Shown one piece after another: positions 11,830 to 22,742 of a stretch of DNA of 64,000 nucleotides; position 1 is the stretch's first letter, and every line of letters begins with the position of its first letter. A program made the position numbers and the translations under genes. The notes under the pieces were generated by a model, which searched no databases, was not told where the DNA came from, and saw only the letters and a program-made list of their open reading frames with translations. The DNA is from Taudactylus pleione (Eukaryota; Chordata; Amphibia; Anura; Myobatrachidae). The stretch is from the NCBI GenBank assembly GCA_031769625.1, contig JAUIMM010000566.1, positions 1,431,001-1,495,000 on the forward strand. Reading direction: 5' to 3'.

Positions 11830-12100
11830 GTGGCCACATAATTAGTTCATTTGGCAACCAGTAATCAAATAAAGTAACTTATATTTCTAACATAGATTGT
11901 GTACAATTATTAATTCTTCAGATACCTAACATACATGGTTACAATCATACTATCACTTAGCGTGGACCTCCCCTACTGCATGTGGAGATGTGAATGAGTA
12001 TGACACTGAACCAACCTGTGTGTTCACCTCCGGAGCATGCAAAGATCCATCAGCAAAAATTAATTGTGCTTAACAGCAACCCCAATGTTTTTCTAACAAG
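11830..12100. repeat. Inverted repeat arm matching 8005-8236
   Basis: Reverse complement of the arm at 8005-8236. It includes 'taatcaaataaagtaact', 'aacatagattgtgtacaa', 'agatacctaacatacatgg' and 'cttagcgtggacctccc'. It is duplicated with the tandem unit, so another copy lies at about 19085-19355. Confidence 0.75.
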
Positions 12101-13551
12101 CACGTAGCCTTGGAAGTAAAACGAACATGCCTTAGAAAGTTTGGTCAGTCCTTTTAATAATATTTCAAAATATAAATTGAACCATATCTACGTCGCACCA
12201 TAATTGCAAAAATATAATTAAAATAAATGTCTATTGTAGAGCTAAAATTACAGCCTGCATTGTTTGCTGTTGAGGTTCTTTCTTTATACATTTATAGCTG
12301 AGGAAGCATTGTAAAAGGCTAGCTGTGGCTCATATTAAATATGACAATGGGGACACTGTTTAGTTTTAAATTTAATTGCATTTCAATTTTGGAATTTTTT
12401 TTAATGGATCAAAAAATAAATGAATTATAATAGAAAACACATGAATACATGATTTAAAGTTGTTACTTTGTTGTTTTATTGTTGTCTGATAGTCTTTCAA
12501 ACCTTTTCAATTAAATACAATTGTAGCCACACTGCTAGGGAACTTTATGCAGTTTCTGAACTACACCCACTGGGAGCCTCTCTTGTGTGGCAATTGCATA
12601 TTCCGCTGATATGATATAAAAATAAGTGTTGAGCAGGAACAGATATAAAGGGTAGTGATGTGATAATATCCAAGCTGGAACCCTATTTATCATTATTCAG
12701 ATATCAATTGTTTAGGGTATTAAGTTCATATAGAGGAAATACATTTGGCAACTTGTACTGAATTAAATACTATTTTGAATACATTTTCATCAAGTAACGA
12801 AATGATCAATGATCAAATGATTTTACATTGGGTGGCATAATGGTGTAACACATTCTTGTATCAATTTCAATGTGAACTGCAGCAGAGCTGAACATAAGTC
12901 TATCTGTGCAGTGCATCTTGTATGTCTTCTAACTGCTTATGTTCTGGAACCTAGCATTATTTTAACTGCAACTCAGCTTACGAGGAGATATAACTGGGCT
13001 GTACTGTGGAGTCCTCATGTAGGCAAGGTCAGAGAAGGTTTGTCAGTGCAACGGCTGGCTACACAGAGTTGGACACTAGCAAAAATATGTCTGTTGCCAG
13101 GTATATCTTGTGCACTTGGAATAGGTAGATGCCAGTGAGCATGATGATGATGGCAATGATGAGTAGAAAGCCAAGTATACGCATTTGGTGCTGTCATACC
13201 ACAAGATATTTACGGGTCTGCATACAGGTGAATATCTGCATTTATTTCCATGTGCATAATGCACAAGCAATTATGGCTGATTTCCATCCAAATCAGCATG
13301 TATTTACAGGGGGGGGGGGGGGCAAATGAGTTTCTTGTTTAGGGCCCCACTGTGCCGTAATCCATCTCTGCTTACATTCAACTGAAAATGAGGCCTGCAG
13401 TGTACTTCTGTGCATGTCTAAATTATGTAAATGTACCAGAGCAGTCACCCAATCAATGATATGCTTGGCAATAAGCATCCAATAAAACATTTTGTTTAAA
13501 ATTGTTATTCTGTAAAAAAAAAATAATAAAGTGTAGGTGATTTACTGTTGG
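12101..13551. other. Unassigned DNA (duplicated at 19356-20806)
   Basis: No gene recognised. Contains a 14-G run at 13309-13322 (copy at 20564-20577). The open frames repeat identically in the second unit because of the duplication, which is not evidence that they are coding. Confidence 0.5.
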
Positions 13552-13668
13552 TGTAAGGTTAGCAATACTGCCTCACAGCACTGAGGGGTTGGGTCTGAGT
13601 TCCACCATGACCCTATGGTTGTGTTTGTACATATCTTTTCCCAGAGCTTGCATGGGTTTCCTCCGTGG
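13552..13668 (+). repeat. tRNA-headed SINE fragment
   Basis: Contains 'ggttagcaatactgcctcac', 'agcactgagg', 'ggtctgagttcc' (B-box-like) and 'gcatgggtttcctccg'. These are the same words, in the same order, as the better-preserved minus-strand SINE at 46326-46664. It is 5'- and 3'-truncated, and copied at 20807-20923. Confidence 0.7.
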
Positions 13669-14099
13669 ATAATCTCGGAGGTGGCATCTTGGAACCCACC
13701 ATGTTAGATCCAAGGGAAATGACACAGGAAAGCTGTCAGGGTGGGACTGTCAGAGAGGAGAACTCAGATACAGTCTTTCTATACTATGTCCACTGGTAGA
13801 AACCCATGGATCAGTGACAGATATCTGTCTCTATCACATCGGTAGAGGGAAGAGGGGTCAAGTCAGCCTGGATCAGAAAGAACCAGAACATCTCATGGAC
13901 ACTTACAAAGCAATCTCATATGAAATATAGAATCATACAAATTTCAAGTTACTTTTTTGTACTATTCCTTTGTGTGCTTTGTAAATAAAGGTATCATTGT
14001 ACTTTTGCTATTGACCTTTCCTGTGTGATCTACAAACCTATAAAGGTGTCAGGGTACTTCTGCTTGCTATAAACATTCATCTTTGTCAATATTCATTTA

Positions 14100-14285
14100 T
14101 TTATTATTTATTTATTAATAGTTTCTTATACAGCATAGCATATTCCATTGCGCGTTACAATTGGAACATTAATAGAACAAAACTGGGTAATAACAGACAG
14201 ATATATAGACAGGAAGGCCCTGCTCGCAAGCTTACAATCTATAGCCAAATGGCAGACAGGAGCAATTATAAACACAGTATCTTCT
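14100..14285. repeat. Interspersed repeat tail (LINE/SINE 3'-end-like)
   Basis: 'ttatttattattta' followed by 'tatacagcatagcatattcc', 'gcgcgttacaattgg' and 'cgcaagcttacaatctatag'. The last word resembles the 'gagcttacaatctata' tail of the SINE at 46326-46664, which suggests a shared LINE-type 3' end. The family is not certain. Copied at 21355-21540. Confidence 0.45.
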
Positions 14286-15379
14286 GAGTACAGCCTTTGG
14301 AAAATACATCTAAAATGGACCTTAACCCTTTCATGCATGAATTATGATAACCTAATGCAAGATTTAAAAAAAAATGTATTTTATTAGTCTTCAGGGCTTT
14401 TGAAAATAGCGGACAACATACATCCACATCATAAAATAAAAAGTTACCTTATTATCGTGGAACAGCAACTGTGAAAGTACATTTTGGGTTTTTTTGCAAA
14501 AAAGTATGGTAAAATTATAAATCAAATGTCTGGTATGTTTCCAATTTGTTCTGATCATGCTGCTTTTCTCCAGAAACCAAAAATCTTATAAGTTGAAAAC
14601 AATAAAAAAAATTATGCCTACTGTATTTATGGATATATTCATCCAGAAAAAAAAATGCCCGCAGTGTTTATAACACAAACATTTTCATTTGTTTCTGAGT
14701 TTGCTTCATACCTAGAAAGTTAGCCTGTTTCACTTTTGTGAACTGAATTTGATTTTATGACGTCCACTGAAGTGGACAAATGAATTAACAGTAGTGATCT
14801 ATGGCTCTGATTCAGACCCGGACGCAAGTGGCCGTTCGTACGTTCGGCGTACGTACCGAAATATGTTAATTTAAGCGCTCGCTCGTAATTTCGAACGCAG
14901 CTAAACTTCCTCCCCAAAGTCTACCGACCCCTCCTCTAGCTAACGAGCGAGCCAAATAGCGAGCGTACATCCCCAATGTTGCTTGCAGGGAACGCACGCA
15001 CAAGTACAAACCGGAAGTGGGCCTGTCAGATTCCGATTACCTGCTCGCTTATTCTGCCTACCTCCCTCAATCGTATCATGCCAATCAATATATCAATGAG
15101 CTTAATTGCTCGTCACAAGTTTTTTTTTTTTTTTTTACATGCAATAAACTTTACTCTTGTCCGTGTTTGTGTTTACCCGCAGAATACGTACGGCTTAAAC
15201 ATTCGCTTTTATTTGTCAAAATACATGTTTGAGGCAATTATCCATTTGTTTTCTGTGTTTTTACCCACGCATATTTTACTGGGTTCATTTCTTTATTTAA
15301 ATTAGCTTACGCATGTCACTGCATCAAGCCTATCATAACTCTCAATAGATTTGTGGCCCTGTCGAACACATGACTCATA

Positions 15380-15487
15380 CACTAACCAATAGAATTGGTC
15401 CTGTTAATTACCCAAATACATTAGCCAATCAAAATTATTTTCTGGTCTTTATTAAAATTGTTTTATTAAAAATACACCATTGCCATC
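15380..15487 (+). promoter_or_regulatory. Promoter region of Myb-like gene 1 (copy A)
   Basis: Two CCAAT words (15384-15388 and 15425-15429) lie about 60 and 100 bp upstream of the start codon. The same pair, with surrounding 'catgactcatacactaacc', is conserved before the gene in element 2 (31091-31135) although nearby DNA has diverged. No TATA box was seen. Confidence 0.45.
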
Positions 15488-16979
15488 ATGAGAGCCTCGG
15501 CATTCACCAAGCGCGAGCTCCTGGTATTAACCGAGGTGATGGAGAGGCGGATCACCAGCCAGCCTCCCTCATCACCAATCGGGAAAAGCGTTCCGCATAT
15601 GCGGAGGTACGTGGCCGCCTGCGTTCCTTCAGCTCACACCGCCAGATCGGCCAGCTGGAGTGCAGGTGGTCTGACCTGCAACGGCGGACGCCCCGCTTGC
15701 TGGCATGCTTTCGCATGCAGATAGCGGAAAGTAAGTTTATTTGACTTTGTTTTTCCACTTTTTCTTTGTGGCCCTAACTGCGTGTGCATGTTTTCTTGTA
15801 TGGCCTGTTTATTCTTTGTACTCATATCTGCATGTGCATGTTTTCATGTATGGCCTGTTTATTCTTTGTACTCATATCTGCATGTGCATGTTTTCATGTA
15901 TGGCCTGTTTATTCTTTGTACTCATATCTGCATGTGCATGTTTTCATGTATGGCCTGTTTATTCTTTGTACTCATATCTGCATGTGCATGTTTTTATGTA
16001 TGGCCTGTTTATTCTTTGTACTCATATCTGCATGTGCATGTTTTCATGTATGGCCTGTTTATTCTTTGTACTCATATCTGCATGTGCATGTTTTCATGTA
16101 TGGCCTGTTTATTCTTTGTACTCATATCTGCATGTGCATGTTTTCATTTTTTGGGGTTCAACAATTAGCGTTTAACAAGGTGATGTTCTAAACTAACCTC
16201 AATTTGTTTTCCATCATTTAGGGGTAGAGCGAAGACTACGGCGTCATCGCCGTCAAAGACGGCGCTCTCGTCCCCTCTCCCCAACCAGACATCCTCTCCC
16301 CAAAATACCCTAAATTCCCCCTCCTCCCCAACCTGCCCAGACCCTGTCGCACATCCCTCTGTGCTACTTCCCCTCCATCCCAATTCCCCCTCCCCTCAAA
16401 CCACCCCTCTCGTGACTACCCCATCGCCGGAATCGGTCATCACCCCTCCCACCTCGTTGGGAAATTTGCCCACCTCCGAGGAGGATGAGGGAGTTGGTTC
16501 TGGGCCAGCCGTCATTCTGAACGGTATGTTTCCCTTTTATCCTTTTTTGTTGTTTAAAATGTGTTGATCTAATCCTGTGTCTGTGCCTTTTCCTTTTTTT
16601 GGTTTGACAAAAGTTTTGTTATATCTCTGTTTGTCTTTACCTTTTACTGCTGATTTCCCCATACACATATCCCACATGGCAAAACAGTCAAACTTGTCTG
16701 TCTGTTTTTTTTTTTGTTTTTTTTTTTGTCCATTTTTTGGGCCTTCTGTTTTTTTGGATAAATGTGCTTTTGGTCACACTATTGTCATTTTTTGATAGCT
16801 CTGTTTTGCTTGTTTTTTTTGGGTGATTCTTAAATTATGTAGTAAGCCCCACAATTTTCTAACCCACAGAGGACCAGAGGCGTTTGGCGGACCTAGCCGG
16901 GTGCGTCCAAGTGATGCGGGGCCACGTGATCGGCCTGCTGGTGATCCTGGATTGTATGGCAGGGATCCTGCGTCCATAA
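15488..16979 (+). pseudogene. Myb-like accessory gene 1 of Harbinger element 1, copy A (broken)
   Basis: Three exons by comparison with the intact gene at 31193-32393: 15488-15730, 16222-16523 and 16870-16979, with GTAAGT/GTATGT donors and TTTAG/CACAG acceptors. Exon 1 encodes a Myb/SANT-like segment starting 'MRASAFTKRELLVLTEVMER'. Relative to element 2 it lacks one base near 15570, which shifts the frame. Exon 2 has also lost 7 bp near 16282 that unit B and element 2 retain, so that deletion arose in this copy. Exon 3 encodes the conserved C-terminal helix ('GHVIGLLVILDCMAGILRP'). Intron 1 carries a 50-bp minisatellite. A full-length product is not expected. Confidence 0.8.
15779..16147 (+). 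repeat. 50-bp minisatellite in intron 1 of Myb-like gene 1 (copy A)
   Basis: About seven tandem copies of a 50-bp unit containing 'ctgcatgtgcatgttttcat' and 'tggcctgtttattctttgta', nearly identical to one another. Because 50 is not a multiple of three and the unit has no plus-strand stop, all three frames are open, giving three long repetitive frames that are not genes. Copied at 23034-23402. A two-unit degenerate version occurs at about 31480-31595. Confidence 0.95.
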
Positions 16980-17805
16980 TTTTTTTATTTTATAGCCAAA
17001 TTATTTTTCATAATTAAAAAGTAAAATTTTGAGTTCAGTCTCATTCCTTGTCTCCAAATCTTAGATTGTTTACACTTACATAAGTAGACTCTTGCAGCAA
17101 GTATTTGCAACTAATGTCACTAAGATTGTGTGTTGTTGATTTTTAGAAAACAGGCACATGAAACAGCTAACAGTAACAATCGGCTTGGGGCATTTTTTTG
17201 TTTTACATTTTTTCACTTAGTACATTTTACATGTTCCAATTTTGGGGGCAAACTGCTTAGACCGAGATTCCAAAGCATACTGATTCTACATAATACCTTT
17301 TGGTGTTGGTTTGGACCCAGAAAGCATAGTTAAATATTGTGCAAATTGCGACATTACAGGATTAACCCTTAAGCAATTTTAATGTGGGTGAACCTGGTTA
17401 CACTTGCTTGTAATGTTCAAGAAAATTTAGGAAATTACAAACTCAAAAAATTTATTCACCACATAAATAAAAAACCAAAGTGTTGGCTAACAAACAATAC
17501 ACGCAGTGATAACAAAATGTAAAAACCATCAAACACCATATGAAAAAATTAAAGAAAAATCAAGAACTGGTTGTCGAATGAGCATGCCAACATGATTCCA
17601 CAAATTTGGCGTTGCAATATTGGGTCCAGAATATATATCCAATGTGTCCCCATGAAGGTTTGTTTTGGGTAGCAGGAAGTAGTCATTGTTTCAGTCCAAA
17701 AGATTATGAAATCAAACAGAAGATGGGAAATAATAAACAAATTAATTAGATGGTCTCCAAAAATTCTTACCACATTGTGTCAAAGAACTTCTTTTGTGCC
17801 AATAA

Positions 17806-18925
17806 TTACCTAAAATATCTGGCCACCACATCATCGCGTATGGCCCCCCCACATACTGACCTCCGACCAACCTCGGGGGGGCCATCCTCAGGCAAGGCAT
17901 CCTCTGGCTGCATTGGGACAACACTCCTTATGGCGATGTTGTGAAATATCCCTCACAGGACAACAATTTTCGAAACCATACCCGGCAAATACATGAGCTC
18001 GCCACCAGAGTGGTGGAGGCATCTGAATCGGGCTTTTAAAAGGCCGATACAGCGCTCCACCATTTGTCTGGTGGCTGTAAGTGCGGAATTAAAATCACTT
18101 TGTGGCCCTGGTGTGGGAGCCAAATAAGGAGTGAGCAGCCAGGGCGTGCAAGGGTAGCCACTGTCTCCTGTGAAAAAGAAGTGACAACATCAGGATCACT
18201 GTGTATCAAGCTTAACATTGTTATGTACTAAAGGTCTCCACTTACCCAGAAGCCATGCATCACCAGCTTGTAGGTTGTCTAATTTTTGCCATATCCCTGA
18301 TTGCCGGATGACGAATGAGTCATGTGCACTCCCGGGTAATTTAGCATTCAGGGACAGGATCTGGAGGGAGGCATCACATACCACCATTACATTCAGGGAG
18401 TGATAGTGTTTGCGGTTCCGAAAAATGGCCTCCAGCCGTGCTGGAGGCTGAAGTAGTATGTGAGTACCATCCACAACCCCTATGATGTGTGGGAAGCCAG
18501 CTATTTGGTAAAAATTGGCCTTGGCCACACTAAGGGTACCCATATCCAAAGGCATTTTAAAAAAATGATGGAGGTGCTTGAAAAGGGCCTCCATCACTGC
18601 CCTCAGGATCCTGGAAAAGGAGGATTGGGAGATTCCCGCAACTATTCCCACCGTGGTTTGAAAGGATCCTGAGGCACAGAAATGTAACACCGCTAAATTG
18701 CGTAAGTGGTGGTATTGCTGTAGGACTGTCAATTTGCCGCTCAAGATCACTCTCTATTAATGAGAGAGTGTCTATGATGATTTGGGGCGAAAGACGGTAG
18801 CGTCTTAACACCTCATCATCGGGCATTCCAAAAAGGGTGACACGTGTTCGATATATCTGGGGCCTTGCACGCCTACGATGCCTATGCCTGGGACGAGATT
18901 GAGGTTGGTCGGCTTCCGGGAGCAT
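17806..18925 (-). pseudogene. HARBI1-type transposase of element 1, copy A (broken)
   Basis: Minus strand, two coding exons: 18925-18246 and 18167-17806, with GTAAGT donor and CACAG acceptor. The start is taken at 18925, just after a TTTCAG acceptor, as in element 2. The DDE-type nuclease is recognisable: 'GVVDGTHI' (first Asp), 'LPGSAHDSFVIRQSGIW' (second Asp) and the Glu of 'RQMVERCIGLLKARFRC' in exon 2. Two lesions inactivate it: a 2-bp loss near 18693 that shifts the frame before 'VLHFCASGSFQ', and TGT to TGA (17953-17955) in exon 2. Unlike element 2 it keeps the six residues after 'DGTHI' and the 'CA' pair before 'SGSFQ'. Confidence 0.9.
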
Positions 18926-21900
18926 GGCCACAACAATCCGACCAAGATCAACCTGAAATGGCAAGAATTGAATGTAAGGTTTGTTTGCCCCCCAAAAATT
19001 GTTGTAACGTGTCATGCTGTGATAGGTAATGTCGTATTGCGTAAAGTCCCTGTTCATGGTCAATGACTGTTGGTGGAAAAATAAGTGGCCACATAATTAG
19101 TTCATTTGGCAACCAGTAATCAAATAAAGTAACTTATATTTCTAACATAGATTGTGTACAATTATTAATTCTTCAGATACCTAACATACATGGTTACAAT
19201 CATACTATCACTTAGCGTGGACCTCCCCTACTGCATGTGGAGATGTGAATGAGTATGACACTGAACCAACCTGTGTGTTCACCTCCGGAGCATGCAAAGA
19301 TCCATCAGCAAAAATTAATTGTGCTTAACAGCAACCCCAATGTTTTTCTAACAAGCACGTAGCCTTGGAAGTAAAACGAACATGCCTTAGAAAGTTTGGT
19401 CAGTCCTTTTAATAATATTTCAAAATATAAATTGAACCATATCTACGTCGCACCATAATTGCAAAAATATAATTAAAATAAATGTCTATTGTAGAGCTAA
19501 AATTACAGCCTGCATTGTTTGCTGTTGAGGTTCTTTCTTTATACATTTATAGCTGAGGAAGCATTGTAAAAGGCTAGCTGTGGCTCATATTAAATATGAC
19601 AATGGGGACACTGTTTAGTTTTAAATTTAATTGCATTTCAATTTTGGAATTTTTTTTAATGGATCAAAAAATAAATGAATTATAATAGAAAACACATGAA
19701 TACATGATTTAAAGTTGTTACTTTGTTGTTTTATTGTTGTCTGATAGTCTTTCAAACCTTTTCAATTAAATACAATTGTAGCCACACTGCTAAGGAACTT
19801 TATGCAGTTTCTGAACTACACCCACTGGGAGCCTCTCTTGTGTGGCAATTGCATATTCCGCTGATATGATATAAAAATAAGTGTTGAGCAGGAACAGATA
19901 TAAAGGGTAGTGATGTGATAATATCCAAGCTGGAACCCTATTTATCATTATTCAGATATCAATTGTTTAGGGTATTAAGTTCATATAGAGGAAATACATT
20001 TGGCAACTTGTACTGAATTAAATACTATTTTGAATACATTTTCATCAAGTAACGAAATGATCAATGATCAAATGATTTTACATTGGGTGGCATAATGGTG
20101 TAACACATTCTTGTATCAATTTCAATGTGAACTGCAGCAGAGCTGAACATAAGTCTATCTGTGCAGTGCATCTTGTATGTCTTCTAACTGCTTATGTTCT
20201 GGAACCTAGCATTATTTTAACTGCAACTCAGCTTACGAGGAGATATAACTGGGCTGTACTGTGGAGTCCTCATGTAGGCAAGGTCAGAGAAGGTTTGTCA
20301 GTGCAACGGCTGGCTACACAGAGTTGGACACTAGCAAAAATATGTCTGTTGCCAGGTATATCTTGTGCACTTGGAATAGGTAGATGCCAGTGAGCATGAT
20401 GATGATGGCAATGATGAGTAGAAAGCCAAGTATACGCATTTGGTGCTGTCATACCACAAGATATTTACGGGTCTGCATACAGGTGAATATCTGCATTTAT
20501 TTCCATGTGCATAATGCACAAGCAATTATGGCTGATTTCCATCCAAATCAGCATGTATTTACAGGGGGGGGGGGGGGCAAATGAGTTTCTTGTTTAGGGC
20601 CCCACTGTGCCGTAATCCATCTCTGCTTACATTCAACTGAAAATGAGGCCTGCAGTGTACTTCTGTGCATGTCTAAATTATGTAAATGTACCAGAGCAGT
20701 CACCCAATCAATGATATGCTTGGCAATAAGCATCCAATAAAACATTTTGTTTAAAATTGTTATTCTGTAAAAAAAAAATAATAAAGTGTAGGTGATTTAC
20801 TGTTGGTGTAAGGTTAGCAATACTGCCTCACAGCACTGAGGGGTTGGGTCTGAGTTCCACCATGACCCTATGGTTGTGTTTGTACATATCTTTTCCCAGA
20901 GCTTGCATGGGTTTCCTCCGTGGATAATCTCGGAGGTGGCATCTTGGAACCCACCATGTTAGATCCAAGGGAAATGACACAGGAAAGCTGTCAGGGTGGG
21001 ACTGTCAGAGAGGAGAACTCAGATACAGTCTTTCTATACTATGTCCACTGGTAGAAACCCATGGATCAGTGACAGATATCTGTCTCTATCACATCGGTAG
21101 AGGGAAGAGGGGTCAAGTCAGCCTGGATCAGAAAGAACCAGAACATCTCATGGACACTTACAAAGCAATCTCATATGAAATATAGAATCATACAAATTTC
21201 AAGTTACTTTTTTGTACTATTCCTTTGTGTGCTTTGTAAATAAAGGTATCATTGTACTTTTGCTATTGACCTTTCCTGTGTGATCTACAAACCTATAAAG
21301 GTGTCAGGGTACTTCTGCTTGCTATAAACATTCATCTTTGTCAATATTCATTTATTTATTATTTATTTATTAATAGTTTCTTATACAGCATAGCATATTC
21401 CATTGCGCGTTACAATTGGAACATTAATAGAACAAAACTGGGTAATAACAGACAGATATATAGACAGGAAGGCCCTGCTCGCAAGCTTACAATCTATAGC
21501 CAAATGGCAGACAGGAGCAATTATAAACACAGTATCTTCTGAGTACAGCCTTTGGAAAATACATCTAAAATGGACCTTAACCCTTTCATGCATGAATTAT
21601 GATAACCTAATGCAAGATTTAAAAAAAAATGTATTTTATTAGTCTTCAGGGCTTTTGAAAATAGCGGACAACATACATCCACATCATAAAATAAAAAGTT
21701 ACCTTATTATCGTGGAACAGCAACTGTGAAAGTACATTTTGGGTTTTTTTGCAAAAAAGTATGGTAAAATTATAAATCAAATGTCTGGTATGTTTCCAAT
21801 TTGTTCTGATCATGCTGCTTTTCTCCAGAAACCAAAAATCTTATAAGTTGAAAACAATAAAAAAAATTATGCCTACTGTATTTATGGATATATTCATCCA

Positions 21901-22742
21901 GAAAAAAAAATGCCCGCAGTGTTTATAACACAAACATTTTCATTTGTTTCTGAGTTTGCTTCATACCTAGAAAGTTAGCCTGTTTCACTTTTGTGAACTG
22001 AATTTGATTTTATGACGTCCACTGAAGTGGACAAATGAATTAACAGTAGTGATCTATGGCTCTGATTCAGACCCGGACGCAAGTGGCCGTTCGTACGTTC
22101 GGCGTACGTACCGAAATATGTTAATTTAAGCGCTCGCTCGTAATTTCGAACGCAGCTAAACTTCCTCCCCAAAGTCTACCGACCCCTCCTCTAGCTAACG
22201 AGTGAGCCAAATAGCGAGCGTACATCCCCAATGTTGCTTGCAGGGAACGCACGCACAAGTACAAACCGGAAGTGGGCCTGTCAGATTCCGATTACCTGCT
22301 CGCTTATTCTGCCTACCTCCCTCAATCGTATCATGCCAATCAATATATCAATGAGCTTAATTGCTCGTCACAAGTTTTTTTTTTTTTTTTTACATGCAAT
22401 AAACTTTACTCTTGTCCGTGTTTGTGTTTACCCGCAGAATACGTACGGCTTAAACATTCGCTTTTATTTGTCAAAATACATGTTTGAGGCAATTATCCAT
22501 TTGTTTTCTGTGTTTTTACCCACGCATATTTTACTGGGTTCATTTCTTTATTTAAATTAGCTTACGCATGTCACTGCATCAAGCCTATCATAACTCTCAA
22601 TAGATTTGTGGCCCTGTCGAACACATGACTCATACACTAACCAATAGAATTGGTCCTGTTAATTACCCAAATACATTAGCCAATCAAAATTATTTTCTGG
22701 TCTTTATTAAAATTGTTTTATTAAAAATACACCATTGCCATC

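Larger units (their letters stand above)
9920..11890 (-). pseudogene. Penelope-like element: reverse transcriptase plus GIY-YIG endonuclease, decayed and interrupted
   Basis: Read on the minus strand. 11890-11658 encodes a reverse-transcriptase segment containing 'HYILQHNYFWVGGEYYHQV'. After the 11103-11657 insertion it continues at about 11096 with 'RGTVMGTIFTPSYANFFM', then 'WRRFIDDVFFIW', which carries the IDD catalytic motif, after a frame change. 10836-10477 encodes the following domain ('GSGYHPNWLHSIPMSQF', 'RIRRNCTKL'). 10300-9960 encodes a C..C linker ('CSICNYCKK') and a GIY-YIG nuclease ('GVIYLIECPCGLQYVGRT', later 'HSQNPEGLKFMGI'). RT plus a C-terminal GIY-YIG domain is diagnostic of Penelope-like retroelements. 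Several frame changes and the insertion make it a dead copy. No clear N-terminus was found beyond 11890. Confidence 0.85.
11746..19000 (+). repeat. Unit A of a 7.26-kb direct tandem duplication
   Basis: The unit begins inside the Penelope-like element at GTTGTAACGTGTCATG and ends inside the Harbinger element at CCCCAAAAATT. The next base starts the second copy. I saw only five substitutions (12538, 14948, 17023, 17503, 18561), one 7-bp length difference near 16282 and one T-run difference against unit B. The junction shows no obvious microhomology. This is either a very recent duplication or two haplotypes joined in assembly. Confidence 0.95.
14803..19000. mobile_element. Harbinger element 1, left part (unit A, truncated)
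   Basis: Left terminus GGCTCTGATTCAGACCCG, preceded by TAT (14800-14802). Carries Myb-like gene 1 and the transposase, but is cut at 19000 by the tandem duplication and so lacks Myb-like gene 2 and a right terminus. It could not move as a complete unit in its present form. Confidence 0.9.

Noticed and set aside
15741..16191. Three overlapping long frames (128-144 codons)
   Set aside because: They are produced by the stop-free 50-bp minisatellite inside intron 1 of Myb-like gene 1. Neither start nor flanks are conserved in element 2.
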